A stretch of 64,000 bases of DNA from Legionella qingyii (GCF_003184185.1 NZ_QHJG01000002.1:173930-237929), one strand, 5' to 3'; shown: positions 19,230 to 28,243, counted from the first letter of the stretch. Notes: a model not told the origin generated them from the letters alone. Numbers and translations are program-made.

Positions 19230-21050
19230 TCATTCACTGTATTCATTCAACACGGTAAGAAACTGACTTCCATAATGAGTCAATTTATGTTGTCCCACAC
19301 CGGGTACTGCAATTAACTGTTCCAGGTTTTGAGGTCTTATTTCGGTCATTGCATGCAAGGTTGCATCACTGAAGATCATAAAAGGTGGTTTGTTCTCTTC
19401 ATCTGCTAACCGACGTCTTAATGCTCGAAGTAATTCGAATAAGGGGCTATTTGTGGCTTGAATTGAGCGTCGTTCTTTGCCTTTCTTTTTACTATCCTGA
19501 AGATCATTATTGGGTAGAGTCAGTGATATTTTTTCTTCCCCTTTAAGCAAAGGAATGGCCTTGGGCGTCAGTTTAAGAACATGAAACTGATTCATATCTT
19601 GTAGGCAATACTCTTTATGGATGAGTTGCCAGGCTAGTTGTTTCCAGTAGTGGGCTGATTTGTCTTTACCAATGCCGAAGGTACTGAGTTGCTCATGGCC
19701 ATATTGTTTTATTTTATCTGAAGAACTACCTCGCAATACATCTATGGTATACGTTAAACCATAATTTTGCCGCAATCGATAAATACAGGATAAGAATTTT
19801 TGCGCATCCTCTGTCGCATCGGCAGTAACGGGTGGATTATCACATACGTCACAATACCGGCATTCAGTATCACAGATCTCATCAAAGTAGCGTAACAAAA
19901 TTTGACGACGGCAATGAGATGCTTCGGCAAAAGCAAGCATATGGTTGAGCTTGTTGGTTTCAACTCGTCTTTGCTCATCGAGCGGGTTGTTCATGATCCA
20001 TGAACGTAGTCTGGCACTATCAGCTGCGTCATAGAGTAAGAGTGCTTGAGCTGGTAAACCATCACGCCCGGCACGTCCTGTTTCTTGATAGTAACCTTCA
20101 ATATTCTTTGGTAAATCATGATGCACAACGAAACGAACATTAGGCTTATCAATTCCCATTCCAAAAGCGATGGTAGCAACAACAATATCGATGCGATCAT
20201 ACCTGAATAAAGTTTGCACTTCTCGGCGTTCTTTATGGGGAAGGCCTGCATGATAGGCACGGGCTTTGAATCCCATTTCTTGTAGTTTTTGCGCCAGATT
20301 CTCTACACCTGTACGAGTCCCACAATAAATAATACCTGATTGTTGTTCTACTGTTTGTAAAAACTGATTTAATTGCTTCGAGGCATTGGTCTTAGAAATT
20401 ACTTTATAATGGATATTAGGTCTGTTAAATGAAGCAATGTATTTTTTGGGTGAATAGTTTAATTTGTCAACAATATCTTGGCGTGTTTGTTTATCTGCAG
20501 TCGCAGTTAAAGCAATAATAGGAATATCAGGAAATTCATTTTTTAAAATGCCTAAAGCAGAATATTCGGGACGAAAATCATGTCCCCATTGGGAAATGCA
20601 ATGGGCCTCATCAATGGCAAAAAGTGCTATATGACACTCTTTCAATCGCTCTAGGAACGATGTGCTAATCAAGCGCTCAGGAGCAATGTACAGCAAATCC
20701 AATTCATCCTGATGTAATTGAGTTAATACCTGCTTTGCTTCTTCACTGGTTAAAGCCGAATTATAATAAGCGGCACGAACTCCCTGTAATCTAAGCGCAG
20801 TTACCTGATCTTCCATTAAGGCAATTAATGGAGAAACAACAATGCCTACACCTGGCCTTATTAGGGCAGGTATCTGATAACATAGAGACTTACCACCGCC
20901 GGTGGGCATCAAAACAAGCACATCATGTCCAGAAATAACATCATTAATAATGTCTTCCTGTGGTGTTCTGAATGAGTCAAAACCAAAGTATTCTTTGAGT
21001 ACAGCAAGTGAGTTTTTATTGCGAGTTACCGATGCTGCAAGAGTTTCCAT
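19230..21050 (-). CDS. recQ: ATP-dependent DNA helicase RecQ
   Basis: 3'-5' helicase for recombination and repair. The 606 residues carry all helicase motifs: the motif-0 region FRTPQ, Walker A MPTGGGKSLCYQ (about 49-60), DEAHCISQWGHDFRPEY, and the motif VI region QETGRAGRDG. Next come the RQC zinc site (CRRQ...CDTECRYCDVC), a winged-helix domain and a C-terminal HRDC domain (about residues 530-606). It is a single gene divergent from nothing on its upstream side, where a repeat element lies. Confidence 0.97.
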   Translation of the reverse strand: METLAASVTRNKNSLAVLKEYFGFDSFRTPQEDIINDVISGHDVLVLMPTGGGKSLCYQIPALIRPGVGIVVSPLIALMEDQVTALRLQGVRAAYYNSALTSEEAKQVLTQLHQDELDLLYIAPERLISTSFLERLKECHIALFAIDEAHCISQWGHDFRPEYSALGILKNEFPDIPIIALTATADKQTRQDIVDKLNYSPKKYIASFNRPNIHYKVISKTNASKQLNQFLQTVEQQSGIIYCGTRTGVENLAQKLQEMGFKARAYHAGLPHKERREVQTLFRYDRIDIVVATIAFGMGIDKPNVRFVVHHDLPKNIEGYYQETGRAGRDGLPAQALLLYDAADSARLRSWIMNNPLDEQRRVETNKLNHMLAFAEASHCRRQILLRYFDEICDTECRYCDVCDNPPVTADATEDAQKFLSCIYRLRQNYGLTYTIDVLRGSSSDKIKQYGHEQLSTFGIGKDKSAHYWKQLAWQLIHKEYCLQDMNQFHVLKLTPKAIPLLKGEEKISLTLPNNDLQDSKKKGKERRSIQATNSPLFELLRALRRRLADEENKPPFMIFSDATLHAMTEIRPQNLEQLIAVPGVGQHKLTHYGSQFLTVLNEYSE

Positions 21051-21148
21051 TGACTATTCTTATTCTTTTCACGGACGCAGAAAATTTGCAATCATATCAC
21101 TATCGTTACAAAAGCAGTAGACCTCTTGATGAATGCCTAGGATTAATA

Positions 21149-21272
21149 CCATTAAGTTAAGAATTTGCCATTAAGTTAAGGATTTTTGTCATTCCCGCGA
21201 AGGCGGGAATCTATTTTTATAATCCCACTTGGCCTCGTTAGAAATGGGTTCCCGCTTTCGCGGGAACGACAG
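21149..21272. repeat. MITE-like repeat, copy A (right end missing)
   Basis: CCATTAAGTTAAG occurs twice in tandem (21149-21161 and 21168-21180), followed by GTCATTCCCGCGAAGGCGGGAAT and, about 50 nt on, GGGTTCCCGCTTTCGCGGGAAC. The layout matches copy C at 43046-43168, but the right terminal repeat CTTAACTTAATGG is absent, so this copy is truncated. It lies between recQ and the glycosylase gene, both on the minus strand. The two internal GC-rich hairpins would be strong in RNA. Confidence 0.7.
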
Positions 21273-21302
21273 TCCGCATAGGGGCTACACTTTTTTTAAG
21301 GA

Positions 21303-21857
21303 TTATGGTTTGGAAATAAAAGCATTATCCTTTATATAAAAGCGCAGTAATTTTTCTGCCCAATCCTTTGCATAATGAACTCCAACTCTTGGTTTTTCCA
21401 CAATGCTAATTGGTTGTTGATCCTCTGATTCGGCAATGTAAAAGGTATCACTGGTTAGATCCTGCTGGTTCAGTTGTTTATCTATATGCATTGCTTTAGA
21501 AAGCAAACCCGGCCCTTGTGTTCGTCCTTGAATGTTTTTGATGGGCTCGATAGCGCGCAGCAATATTGCCGAACCGGTACCTTCAGTTTCAGTAACGACA
21601 TTAGTACAGTAATACATCCCGTAAATTAAGTAGATGTAAGCGTAACCAGCAGGCCCAAACATGACTTTTGTTCTTTGAGTAAGGCCTTTAGATGAATGAG
21701 ACGCTAGATCATGTTGTCCCAGGTACGCTTCAACTTCGACGATTTTTCCTATGTATTCCAATCCGGATTGATTATGAATAATGTATTTGCCTAAAAGTTC
21801 TTTGGCAACAATAATAGTATCCCGTTCATAAAATGTTTTGGGTAATTTTCGGAGCAT
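21303..21857 (-). CDS. 3-methyladenine DNA glycosylase (AAG/MPG family)
   Basis: Excises alkylated purines from DNA in base excision repair. The 184 residues match the bacterial MPG family. Visible motifs are RDTIIVAKELLGKYI near the N-terminus, KIVEVEAYLGQHDLASHSSKG (given in part: VEVEAYLGQHDLASHS), where the second Glu region is the catalytic part, and MFGPAGYAYIYLIYGMYYC. GPGLLSKAMHID is also characteristic. It is transcribed divergently from the acyl-CoA dehydrogenase gene, with 66 bp between. Confidence 0.92.
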   Translation of the reverse strand: MLRKLPKTFYERDTIIVAKELLGKYIIHNQSGLEYIGKIVEVEAYLGQHDLASHSSKGLTQRTKVMFGPAGYAYIYLIYGMYYCTNVVTETEGTGSAILLRAIEPIKNIQGRTQGPGLLSKAMHIDKQLNQQDLTSDTFYIAESEDQQPISIVEKPRVGVHYAKDWAEKLLRFYIKDNAFISKP

Positions 21858-21923
21858 ATACTTTCACGGATGATAAAAATTCGCAATAATAATATAATTG
21901 AATAAATTTTCTAAGGACAGTTT

Positions 21924-23078
21924 ATGGATTTTGAATTCACAGCGGAGCATTTAGCATTTCGTGAGATGGCGGCTGATTTTGCACGCGATAAATTAGCGCC
22001 TATGGCCGATAGTTGGGATGAGCATGATTATTTCCCCATTGAAGTTTTACGTGAAGCCGCTGCATTAGGAATGGCTGGGATGATGGCGCGTGAGGATATT
22101 GGTGGATCGCAATTAACGCGTTTGGACTCTGCATTATTGTTTGAGCAATTAGCAACTGGTTGTATCAGTACTAGTGCTTATCTTTCTATCCATAACATGG
22201 TTACATCGTTAGTTGATCGGTATGCTGATTCTGAGTTACGAATGAAATGGGGACCTAAATTAACCTCTATGGACGTGATCGGCAGTTATTGCTTGACTGA
22301 ACCTGAGTCGGGTTCTGATGCGGCCTCCTTAAAAACTCGAGCTATAAAAGATGGGGATTATTACATTCTTAATGGCTCTAAGGCTTTTATTTCAGGAGGT
22401 TCAGTAAGTGATGTTTATTTATGCATGGTTCGTACTGGTGATGAATCACATCATGGAATAAGTTGTTTGTTGATCGAAAAAAACACTCCGGGATTGAGTT
22501 TTGGCAAATTAGAGAAAAAAATGGGTTGGCATAGTCAACCTACCAGCATGGTATATTTTGAAAATTGTCATGTACCCGTTGCCAACCGTGTTGGTGAAGA
22601 AGGAATGGGCTTTAAAATTGCCTTGAATGCTTTAAACGGAGGGCGAATTAATATTGCTTCATGTTCTTTAGGAGGGGCACTCGCTTGTTTACGATTAACT
22701 CAAAGCTATATGCATGAGCGTAAACAATTCGGCAAACCGCTTACCGAGATGCAAGCCTTGCGTTTTTATTTTGCTGATATGTTAACAGATTATGAAGCAG
22801 CACGCCTAATGGTTTATCGAGCAGCGAGTGCTATGGATAAAAATGATCCTCAAGCCCCGATATACTGTGCTATGGCGAAACGTCTGGCTACGGATGTTGC
22901 TTTCCGTATTTGCGATAAAGCAATGCAAATTCATGGTGGCTATGGTTATTTACGTGATTATAAGATTGAGCGAATATTCAGAGATTTAAGAGTGCATCAA
23001 ATTCTTGAAGGTACTAACGAAATTATGCGGGAAATTGTAGCCAAGGCAACTTTGGATGAGGAGCACTTTTTGTCCTGA
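21924..23078 (+). CDS. Acyl-CoA dehydrogenase, isobutyryl-CoA type
   Basis: FAD flavoenzyme oxidising an acyl-CoA. The 384 residues carry the signatures YCLTEPESGSDAAS (about 123-136) and DKAMQIHGGYGYLRDY (about 332-347). The catalytic Glu lies in ILEGTNEIMR near the C-terminus. Sequence style and context fit ACAD8-type isobutyryl-CoA dehydrogenase of valine breakdown: the next two genes encode an enoyl-CoA hydratase and a 3-hydroxyisobutyryl-CoA hydrolase. AAGGA precedes the ATG at a good distance. Substrate is inferred from the operon rather than from specificity residues. Confidence 0.88.
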   Translation: MDFEFTAEHLAFREMAADFARDKLAPMADSWDEHDYFPIEVLREAAALGMAGMMAREDIGGSQLTRLDSALLFEQLATGCISTSAYLSIHNMVTSLVDRYADSELRMKWGPKLTSMDVIGSYCLTEPESGSDAASLKTRAIKDGDYYILNGSKAFISGGSVSDVYLCMVRTGDESHHGISCLLIEKNTPGLSFGKLEKKMGWHSQPTSMVYFENCHVPVANRVGEEGMGFKIALNALNGGRINIASCSLGGALACLRLTQSYMHERKQFGKPLTEMQALRFYFADMLTDYEAARLMVYRAASAMDKNDPQAPIYCAMAKRLATDVAFRICDKAMQIHGGYGYLRDYKIERIFRDLRVHQILEGTNEIMREIVAKATLDEEHFLS

Positions 23079-23135
23079 TTAACCTGGTTGTAGTTTGTAG
23101 TCTGATATGTCCTTCAATAGAAAGGGAGTAAATGA

Positions 23136-23912
23136 ATGAATTTAATTGAACAAGATTTGGATGATCATGGAATTTTAACTTTAACTTTAAACAGACCAGA
23201 GAAGTTAAATGCTTTAAGTTCCGAGGTATTAGATGCTTTAGAAGAATTATTTCATTATGCAAAAACAAATCCAAAAGTTAATGCAGTGATGATTACGGGA
23301 AATGGTAAGGCCTTTTGTGCCGGAGCAGATATAAATCGCTTGGCTGAATGTACTGCACAAACAGGATACGAGTTTGCTTGTCGTGGACAAGAAGTGTTTC
23401 GACTTTTGGAAACTTTGGGTAAACCTTCATTGGCAGCCGTGAACGGATTTTCATTTGGTGGTGGTTGTGAATTGGCTATTTCTGCAACATTAAGAATTGC
23501 TTCAACAAAAGCTCAGTTTGGTCAGCCTGAAGTAAAACTAGGGGTTATTCCTGGTTATGGCGGCACACAACGATTAGCTCGTTTGATTGGTAAAGGGCGA
23601 GCTCTGGATTTATGTTTGACTGGTCGATTTATCAATGCAGATACTGCATTAGATTGGGGATTGGTTAGTGATGTTGTTGAACCAGAAGCATTGTTAGAGC
23701 GTGGTAAAGCATTATTGCATGGAATATTGAGTATGGCGCCTCTTGCTGTAACGAGTATTATGGAAGTTATTGATCATGGTTATGATTTATCTTTAACTGA
23801 TGCATTACATCTGGAAGCAATCCATTTTGCCAAAGTATGTGCTTCTGAAGACAAGAGAGAGGGCGTTGCTGCATTTCTAGAGAAACGAGTTGCTCAGTTC
23901 GAAGGAAGATAA
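23136..23912 (+). CDS. Enoyl-CoA hydratase
   Basis: Crotonase-fold enzyme adding water to enoyl-CoA, here probably methacrylyl-CoA in valine degradation. The 258 residues have the oxyanion-hole motif AFCAGADINRL (about 60-70). Both catalytic glutamates are present, in GGGCELAIS (about 107-115) and GQPEVKLGVIPGYGGTQR (about 129-146). It lies 57 nt after the dehydrogenase and 2 nt before the next gene, so the three form one operon. Confidence 0.92.
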   Translation: MNLIEQDLDDHGILTLTLNRPEKLNALSSEVLDALEELFHYAKTNPKVNAVMITGNGKAFCAGADINRLAECTAQTGYEFACRGQEVFRLLETLGKPSLAAVNGFSFGGGCELAISATLRIASTKAQFGQPEVKLGVIPGYGGTQRLARLIGKGRALDLCLTGRFINADTALDWGLVSDVVEPEALLERGKALLHGILSMAPLAVTSIMEVIDHGYDLSLTDALHLEAIHFAKVCASEDKREGVAAFLEKRVAQFEGR

Positions 23913-23914
23913 TC

Positions 23915-24967
23915 ATGACCGATGAAGTACTTTTTAATCAAGAAGGTTCATTAGGAGTCATCACATTAAATAGACCCAGCGCATTGAATGCGTTGACTTT
24001 AAATATGATTCTTAGCATCCAAAGACAGTTGAGTCTTTGGAAAGAAGATGCTGCTATTCATGCAGTGGTTGTGCGAGCAGTTCCTGGGAATGCATTTTGT
24101 GCCGGGGGTGATATACGTTCGCTTTATTTTTCCGGGCAAGTCAATGATGCGGAACAAATGCAATTTTTTTGGCACGAATATCGGTTAAATCATTTTATTC
24201 ATCATTTTGGTAAACCTTATATTGCTTTAATTGATGGCATTGTGATGGGAGGGGGGGTAGGAATTTCCATGCACGGGAGTCACCCTATAGCCAGTGAGCG
24301 TTTCGTATTCGCTATGCCTGAGACCGGTATTGGTTTCTTTCCTGATATTGGTGCCAGTTATTTGTTAACACGATGCCCAGGATCTTTGGGTGTTTATTTG
24401 GGGTTAACAGGTAATCGCTTGAGTTCACATGATGCAATGAAAGCTGGGTTGGTTAAAAAAATAGTCTCTTCGGAACAAATGCCTGCATTGTATGATGCAT
24501 TAATGAATGAAGATTTATCTACAGATGCTATTCAACGTGTCAATCGATGTGTCCAAGCCTTTAACAGTATATCGTCTACTGATGAGGTAAGCCAAATTAA
24601 ACCCCTGATTGATGTCTGTTTTGCTCATCCAACAGTCGAAATGATCCGCGAATCGTTACAAAGTGCTAATACAGTATGGGCGGAAGCCGTTGATAATACC
24701 TTGGCACAGAAATCTCCTTTGAGTCTTAAAGTCACGTTAGCGCAATTACAAAAAGCCAAAGGTTTATCTTTGGCACAATGTTTGCAAATGGACTATGACA
24801 TAGTTAGTCATTTTATGCATGGGCATGATTTTTATGAAGGAGTTCGAGCTTTATTAATTGATAAAGATAAGAATCCTCAATGGCATCCGGCACGTTTGGA
24901 TTTGGTTTCAGAGCAAATGGTTCAGAAGTACTTTGAACGCTTGCATCCTGGTTTGGAATGCATATAG
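23915..24967 (+). CDS. 3-hydroxyisobutyryl-CoA hydrolase-type crotonase
   Basis: The 350 residues (longer than hydratases) match the HIBCH branch of the crotonase family, which releases 3-hydroxyisobutyrate from its CoA ester. Key motifs are NAFCAGGDIRSLY (about 57-69), IVMGGGVGISMHGSHPIASE (about 111-130) and MPETGIGFFPDIGASYLL (about 135-152). Its start is only 2 nt from the previous stop. With the two upstream genes it covers isobutyryl-CoA to 3-hydroxyisobutyrate. The mmsA/mmsB genes for the following steps are not in this window. Confidence 0.9.
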   Translation: MTDEVLFNQEGSLGVITLNRPSALNALTLNMILSIQRQLSLWKEDAAIHAVVVRAVPGNAFCAGGDIRSLYFSGQVNDAEQMQFFWHEYRLNHFIHHFGKPYIALIDGIVMGGGVGISMHGSHPIASERFVFAMPETGIGFFPDIGASYLLTRCPGSLGVYLGLTGNRLSSHDAMKAGLVKKIVSSEQMPALYDALMNEDLSTDAIQRVNRCVQAFNSISSTDEVSQIKPLIDVCFAHPTVEMIRESLQSANTVWAEAVDNTLAQKSPLSLKVTLAQLQKAKGLSLAQCLQMDYDIVSHFMHGHDFYEGVRALLIDKDKNPQWHPARLDLVSEQMVQKYFERLHPGLECI

Positions 24968-25062
24968 AGATTCCATTTCTTATAAAATTGTTTGGATTGG
25001 TGTTGACAATTCTGACAACACCATCATTAGGTTGTTTATTGAAATTAAATGATGATTTTGAA

Positions 25063-25248
25063 TTAAAAACTCATTTTTATGTCACTTGGCATATTGTCTT
25101 GTTCTTCAGATTCTGGTTTAGCGTCTTTGGTTTTGTCATTAATAGTTGTGAGTGCATGAATTGTGGAGCCTACTACTGAGGCCGCAATGGAGTAGCCTGT
25201 GGTTTCAACAACTGCTTTAACAGGTCCGGAAAAAAGTCGTGACATCAT
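25063..25248 (-). CDS. Small hypothetical protein, 61 residues
   Basis: Starts at the ATG-ATG pair 25248/25245, with AAAGGA about 8 nt upstream, a good ribosome-binding site. The peptide has a weakly hydrophobic first half (AVVETTGYSIAASVVGSTIH, residues 12-31) and an acidic second half (DAKPESEEQD). I do not recognise the family. It lies downstream of the carrier-like gene on the same strand, separated by two strong stem-loops. The ribosome-binding site argues that it is translated. Confidence 0.5.
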   Translation of the reverse strand: MMSRLFSGPVKAVVETTGYSIAASVVGSTIHALTTINDKTKDAKPESEEQDNMPSDIKMSF

Positions 25249-25270
25249 TTTTAATCCTTTTAATAACGTT

Positions 25271-25311
25271 AAATACTGCAATGTGCCCCAAAATTGGGCA
25301 TTACAGTATTT
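25271..25311. other. Stem-loop upstream of the 61-residue gene
   Basis: AAATACTG (25271-25278) pairs with CAGTATTT (25304-25311), and inside it GCCC pairs with GGGC. It lies about 20-60 nt before the start of the small gene on the minus strand, so it would be in that gene's leader or at the end of the upstream transcript. Confidence 0.5.
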
Positions 25312-25328
25312 ATCATACACTATATTTG

Positions 25329-25372
25329 TGTATAGCAAACCATTTTTTGAAAATTAAATGGTTTGCTATACA
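25329..25372 (-). terminator. 17-bp perfect stem-loop after the carrier-like gene
   Basis: TGTATAGCAAACCATTT (25329-25345) is perfectly complementary to AAATGGTTTGCTATACA (25356-25372), with a 10-nt loop. It begins 15 nt past the stop of the carrier-like gene. No clear U-run follows on the minus strand, so it may stabilise the 3' end rather than terminate classically. Confidence 0.55.
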
Positions 25373-25386
25373 ATCTTCCTTAATCA

Positions 25387-26853
25387 CTAATTTAATTTGG
25401 AACTTTTACTTTGTTCTTTTTCATTGGTTTGCTCTTCAACCACTTCTTCAATTCGAGGAGTTGTTTCCTTGGTTGCAAACATACTATGTCTGGATTTTCC
25501 AGGTGAAGGTTGATATTTTTCTGGAACAACTTTTTTCAGTGGTTCAGCACCCATAGTTTCACCAACGCCTGCAACAAGAGCAAATATGACTCCAGTTAAC
25601 CCCATGCGCATAGGAACTTGTTTCAGAGCCATCTGCCCAAAGGATTTCATTGACGCTTTTGGATCGCCGAGGAAGCAATAAAATAATTCTTTGGTTATTT
25701 TAAATGTGTTCGCATTATGCAGGCGTCCATCAGGCGTAACTGTAGATTGCACGAGTAAGTAATCTTTAAATACTGTAGGTGCATATGCAATTCCCCCCGC
25801 CAGCGCTCCCGCAACTCCCCCGCCTATAAAATGTGCCTTATCCCCTTTAAATGGCAGATTTTTTGCTATCATATCTTCAAGAATGCATAAAGCTCCAAAA
25901 TTAATCATTCCTGCTGCATATCTTGGTATAAAGCCCCCAGTCATCAAATTCCATGCATTATTAGGAGTTTTCCACACAAAATTTTCAGGAAGAATATTAG
26001 CCTTTCTCAGTGTAGATAAAGATTCGGGTATTTGGGTTACCAAAATATCGCCTAATGCCATAGCCATAACATAATGAAAACTTGCTAATGAATATTTTTT
26101 TGCCTCTTCTTTAGCTGCTTCATCTCTCAGAATTCCTTCTTCTATAGGCTTACTGCCACCTTTAGCACCAGTAACATAGCCAGTTCGAATTACTGAGCCT
26201 GAAATAGAAGCTGAAGTCCCAGCATACATCGCATTGAAGAATCCCATAACTCCGCCTTTGTAAGGAGGAATCATCGTACCGTTCTTGGTCAAGTTAACTA
26301 GCATCGTTTTTATAGGACTTTGAACCATTACGATACTCAAACTGGTGAATAATGCAACGGTTGAAAAATTAAGTCCATCCCAAGCTTTTTGGTACACCTG
26401 ATCCATTTCAGGCATCCATTTTGGAAGATTACCGCCTTTTTTCCCTGGGGGGGGCACAATAGGAGCTGAAGCAACTGGTGTTGAAACAACTGGTGTTGTT
26501 ACAGGCGTAGGTGTTTTAACCGCTTTGGCGTGCAGATTATGCTTTACTATATCCATTGGTGTTGAAAACCACGCAGTGCTATTGGTATATAGGTTTGAAA
26601 ACCATCGTGGAGTCATAGGTGCTTGACCAGAGTTTGAAGCTACACTCTGCCTTATTATTTCTGTTGGTGATATAAACCAGGGCATTTTGGTGAGGTCAGG
26701 AAAATTCCACATTGGTGGAACCACGGGGCCTTTTCCACTTGAATCTTGCATTCTTTGCTTGATTAAATCCATAGGTGACAATGTGCTCCATATAGATGGA
26801 ACTATGGTTGTTTGCCCAGATTTTGTATTTGATGTTTCTCTTTTAGTCTGCAT
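25387..26853 (-). CDS. Carrier-like membrane protein with repeated N-terminal signature motif; candidate effector
   Basis: The 488 residues fall into three parts. Residues 12-107 are three tandem repeats of about 32 residues, each opening with SG-Q/K and ending in SPMDLIKQRM (26-35), SPTEIIRQSV (62-71) or TPMDIVKHNL (98-107). These resemble the mitochondrial carrier signature P-x-D/E-x-x-K/R. A Thr/Pro linker (112-138) follows. Residues about 160-435 are a hydrophobic six-segment-like core with carrier-like length but degraded motifs (QSPIKTML, QIPESLSTLRK, YAPTVFKDYLL). The C-terminus is Glu/Lys/Ser-rich (VVEEQTNEKEQSKSSK), like Dot/Icm signals. An 8-base homopolymer (26447-26454) lies in the linker. 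I infer an effector related to mitochondrial carriers; the core similarity is weak and needs a profile search. Confidence 0.65.
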   Translation of the reverse strand: MQTKRETSNTKSGQTTIVPSIWSTLSPMDLIKQRMQDSSGKGPVVPPMWNFPDLTKMPWFISPTEIIRQSVASNSGQAPMTPRWFSNLYTNSTAWFSTPMDIVKHNLHAKAVKTPTPVTTPVVSTPVASAPIVPPPGKKGGNLPKWMPEMDQVYQKAWDGLNFSTVALFTSLSIVMVQSPIKTMLVNLTKNGTMIPPYKGGVMGFFNAMYAGTSASISGSVIRTGYVTGAKGGSKPIEEGILRDEAAKEEAKKYSLASFHYVMAMALGDILVTQIPESLSTLRKANILPENFVWKTPNNAWNLMTGGFIPRYAAGMINFGALCILEDMIAKNLPFKGDKAHFIGGGVAGALAGGIAYAPTVFKDYLLVQSTVTPDGRLHNANTFKITKELFYCFLGDPKASMKSFGQMALKQVPMRMGLTGVIFALVAGVGETMGAEPLKKVVPEKYQPSPGKSRHSMFATKETTPRIEEVVEEQTNEKEQSKSSKLN

Positions 26854-27166
26854 AGCTATATCTTATATTAATTGTTGAATATAAAGTCCTAGTATACAGG
26901 CCAAAAATTAACTGAACCTTAAGAAATATGACTAATTAGATCAAAATAAATTCTTTGGGGTTATTTTATGGGCACATGAGTATTCTCATTAAATAAACCC
27001 TCCAGTAGGTCGATTTTTTATTAAGAGAAAATATTATATTTACATGATGTTACATAAGAAATGCATCTTTAATGCAGCAAACGAATCACAATCTGGAGGG
27101 TAGAGGAATCTATTATCTAAATGTTCTAAATTTTTAAAACTCAAATCGGAAAATCAAAGATGTGAA
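26854..27166. other. Intergenic region with 8-bp inverted repeat
   Basis: AT-rich, with no gene. CCCTCCAG (26998-27005) and CTGGAGGG (27093-27100) form a perfect inverted pair 87 nt apart, suggesting a small mobile remnant or long-range stem. The promoter of the carrier-like gene must lie near its 26854 end, but I cannot assign boxes. Confidence 0.35.
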
Positions 27167-27448
27167 TTATTTCAGCCAATCACCAAGAATATCAATAATT
27201 TTTTGTGCTTGTTCTGTGCTGGAAATATTAAATTTAGATTTTTGCCAGTATTGATTGTTACGTTTTTGATAACGTCGAATTGAAAATTTAACTGGGCCAT
27301 AGTCATTTTGGGCATTATCCCAATCTTGATACTTGAACATAATTGTAGTCCATGCTCCACGAGTTAATACTTTCTTATCCAACTCTTTAACGGTTTCTGT
27401 TCCATTTTCGCCATATGCAATAGTAATTTCATCTATACTTGCTGTCAT
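27167..27448 (-). CDS. Conserved hypothetical protein, 93 residues
   Basis: A soluble small protein with no signal peptide or helix for membrane. Its central block TRGAWTTIMFKYQDWD, followed by YGPVKFSIRRYQKRN and KFNISS, looks like a conserved bacterial family of unknown function that I have seen in other proteobacteria. GAGG and AAGG precede the ATG at 27448. It is a single gene between intergenic regions. No function can be given. Confidence 0.72.
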   Translation of the reverse strand: MTASIDEITIAYGENGTETVKELDKKVLTRGAWTTIMFKYQDWDNAQNDYGPVKFSIRRYQKRNNQYWQKSKFNISSTEQAQKIIDILGDWLK

Positions 27449-27630
27449 TTCGAGCCTTACCTCAATAAATATTTCAAAAAAACAAAGAGCGTATCAATAA
27501 TAATGTGTCTTTGCGCTAAAATTTCGGGAGTTTATCTTATTTTTGTAACTTACCATAGTGTTGTACTGTGATTTGCCAAAAAATAGAAAACCAACCGAAG
27601 TAAACTTGGAGCATTGAATTACTAGTCGTA

Positions 27631-28197
27631 CTATTGAATGGATTGTAGTTTACCGTTAACAAAAGTCATAGACACAGTCGGTTGATACTCTCCAGGCTGA
27701 TAGATCCATACTATAGGTTTTGTTGCTGTAGGTACGATTTCATTGATAAAAGAATTATTTACCATAGAAGGGCTACCGCAAGCGTAATATACTTTTTGTA
27801 CTGGGTCACCTGCTTGAATATTTGCTCCCTGGCAAACGGAAATCGCATTGCTAGAAGAACCATTCATTTTAATGGATCGTACTTTTTGATTCACAATATC
27901 TATTTCAAGCTGCACTCCACCACTACCTGTAGGTATATTCCATACTCCATAAAAAGCAGTACTCGTTCCCATATTATTATAAATGAGTTGTTGTACGGGA
28001 ATTTTTTGCATAACAGGTTGATTTGATTCCTGTTGGCTTATTGGTTGACCACAAGCCGCAATCACTTCATCAGGAGTCATACCTACATTAATATATCCAT
28101 GATTTTGCGGACAATAATAAGATTGGGTATCAGCAAAGAGACTAAAAGGTAAAAGGAGCAATCCTAAGCCAGTACTACTGAGGAGCGTCATTTTCAT
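27631..28197 (-). CDS. Secreted DUF2845-type protein with two repeats
   Basis: The 188 residues begin with a signal peptide (hydrophobic LLSSTGLGLLLLPFSLFA, cleavage probably before DTQ). The mature part has two copies of one unit: YYCPQNHGYINVGMTPDEV with ACGQP, and SVCQGANIQAGDPVQKV with ACGSP. Each has the Cys...(G)xxxxxV...ACGxP pattern of DUF2845 proteins common in Legionella. The paired cysteines may form disulfides in the periplasm. Function is unknown. It precedes yggT on the same strand with 46 nt between. Confidence 0.72.
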   Translation of the reverse strand: MKMTLLSSTGLGLLLLPFSLFADTQSYYCPQNHGYINVGMTPDEVIAACGQPISQQESNQPVMQKIPVQQLIYNNMGTSTAFYGVWNIPTGSGGVQLEIDIVNQKVRSIKMNGSSSNAISVCQGANIQAGDPVQKVYYACGSPSMVNNSFINEIVPTATKPIVWIYQPGEYQPTVSMTFVNGKLQSIQ

Positions 28198-28243
28198 AAT
28201 TTAATCCTGATAATCCTCTGCTTAAAATAAAGTATAGTCGCTT

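Noticed and set aside
21168..21272. Simple rho-independent terminator after the glycosylase gene
   Set aside because: Hairpins would serve, but matching ends and layout at 30786 and 43046 show a dispersed element instead.
24858..25179. Two overlapping frames after the HIBCH-type gene
   Set aside because: They overlap the 3' end of the hydrolase or run antisense to the 61-residue gene, with no start signals.
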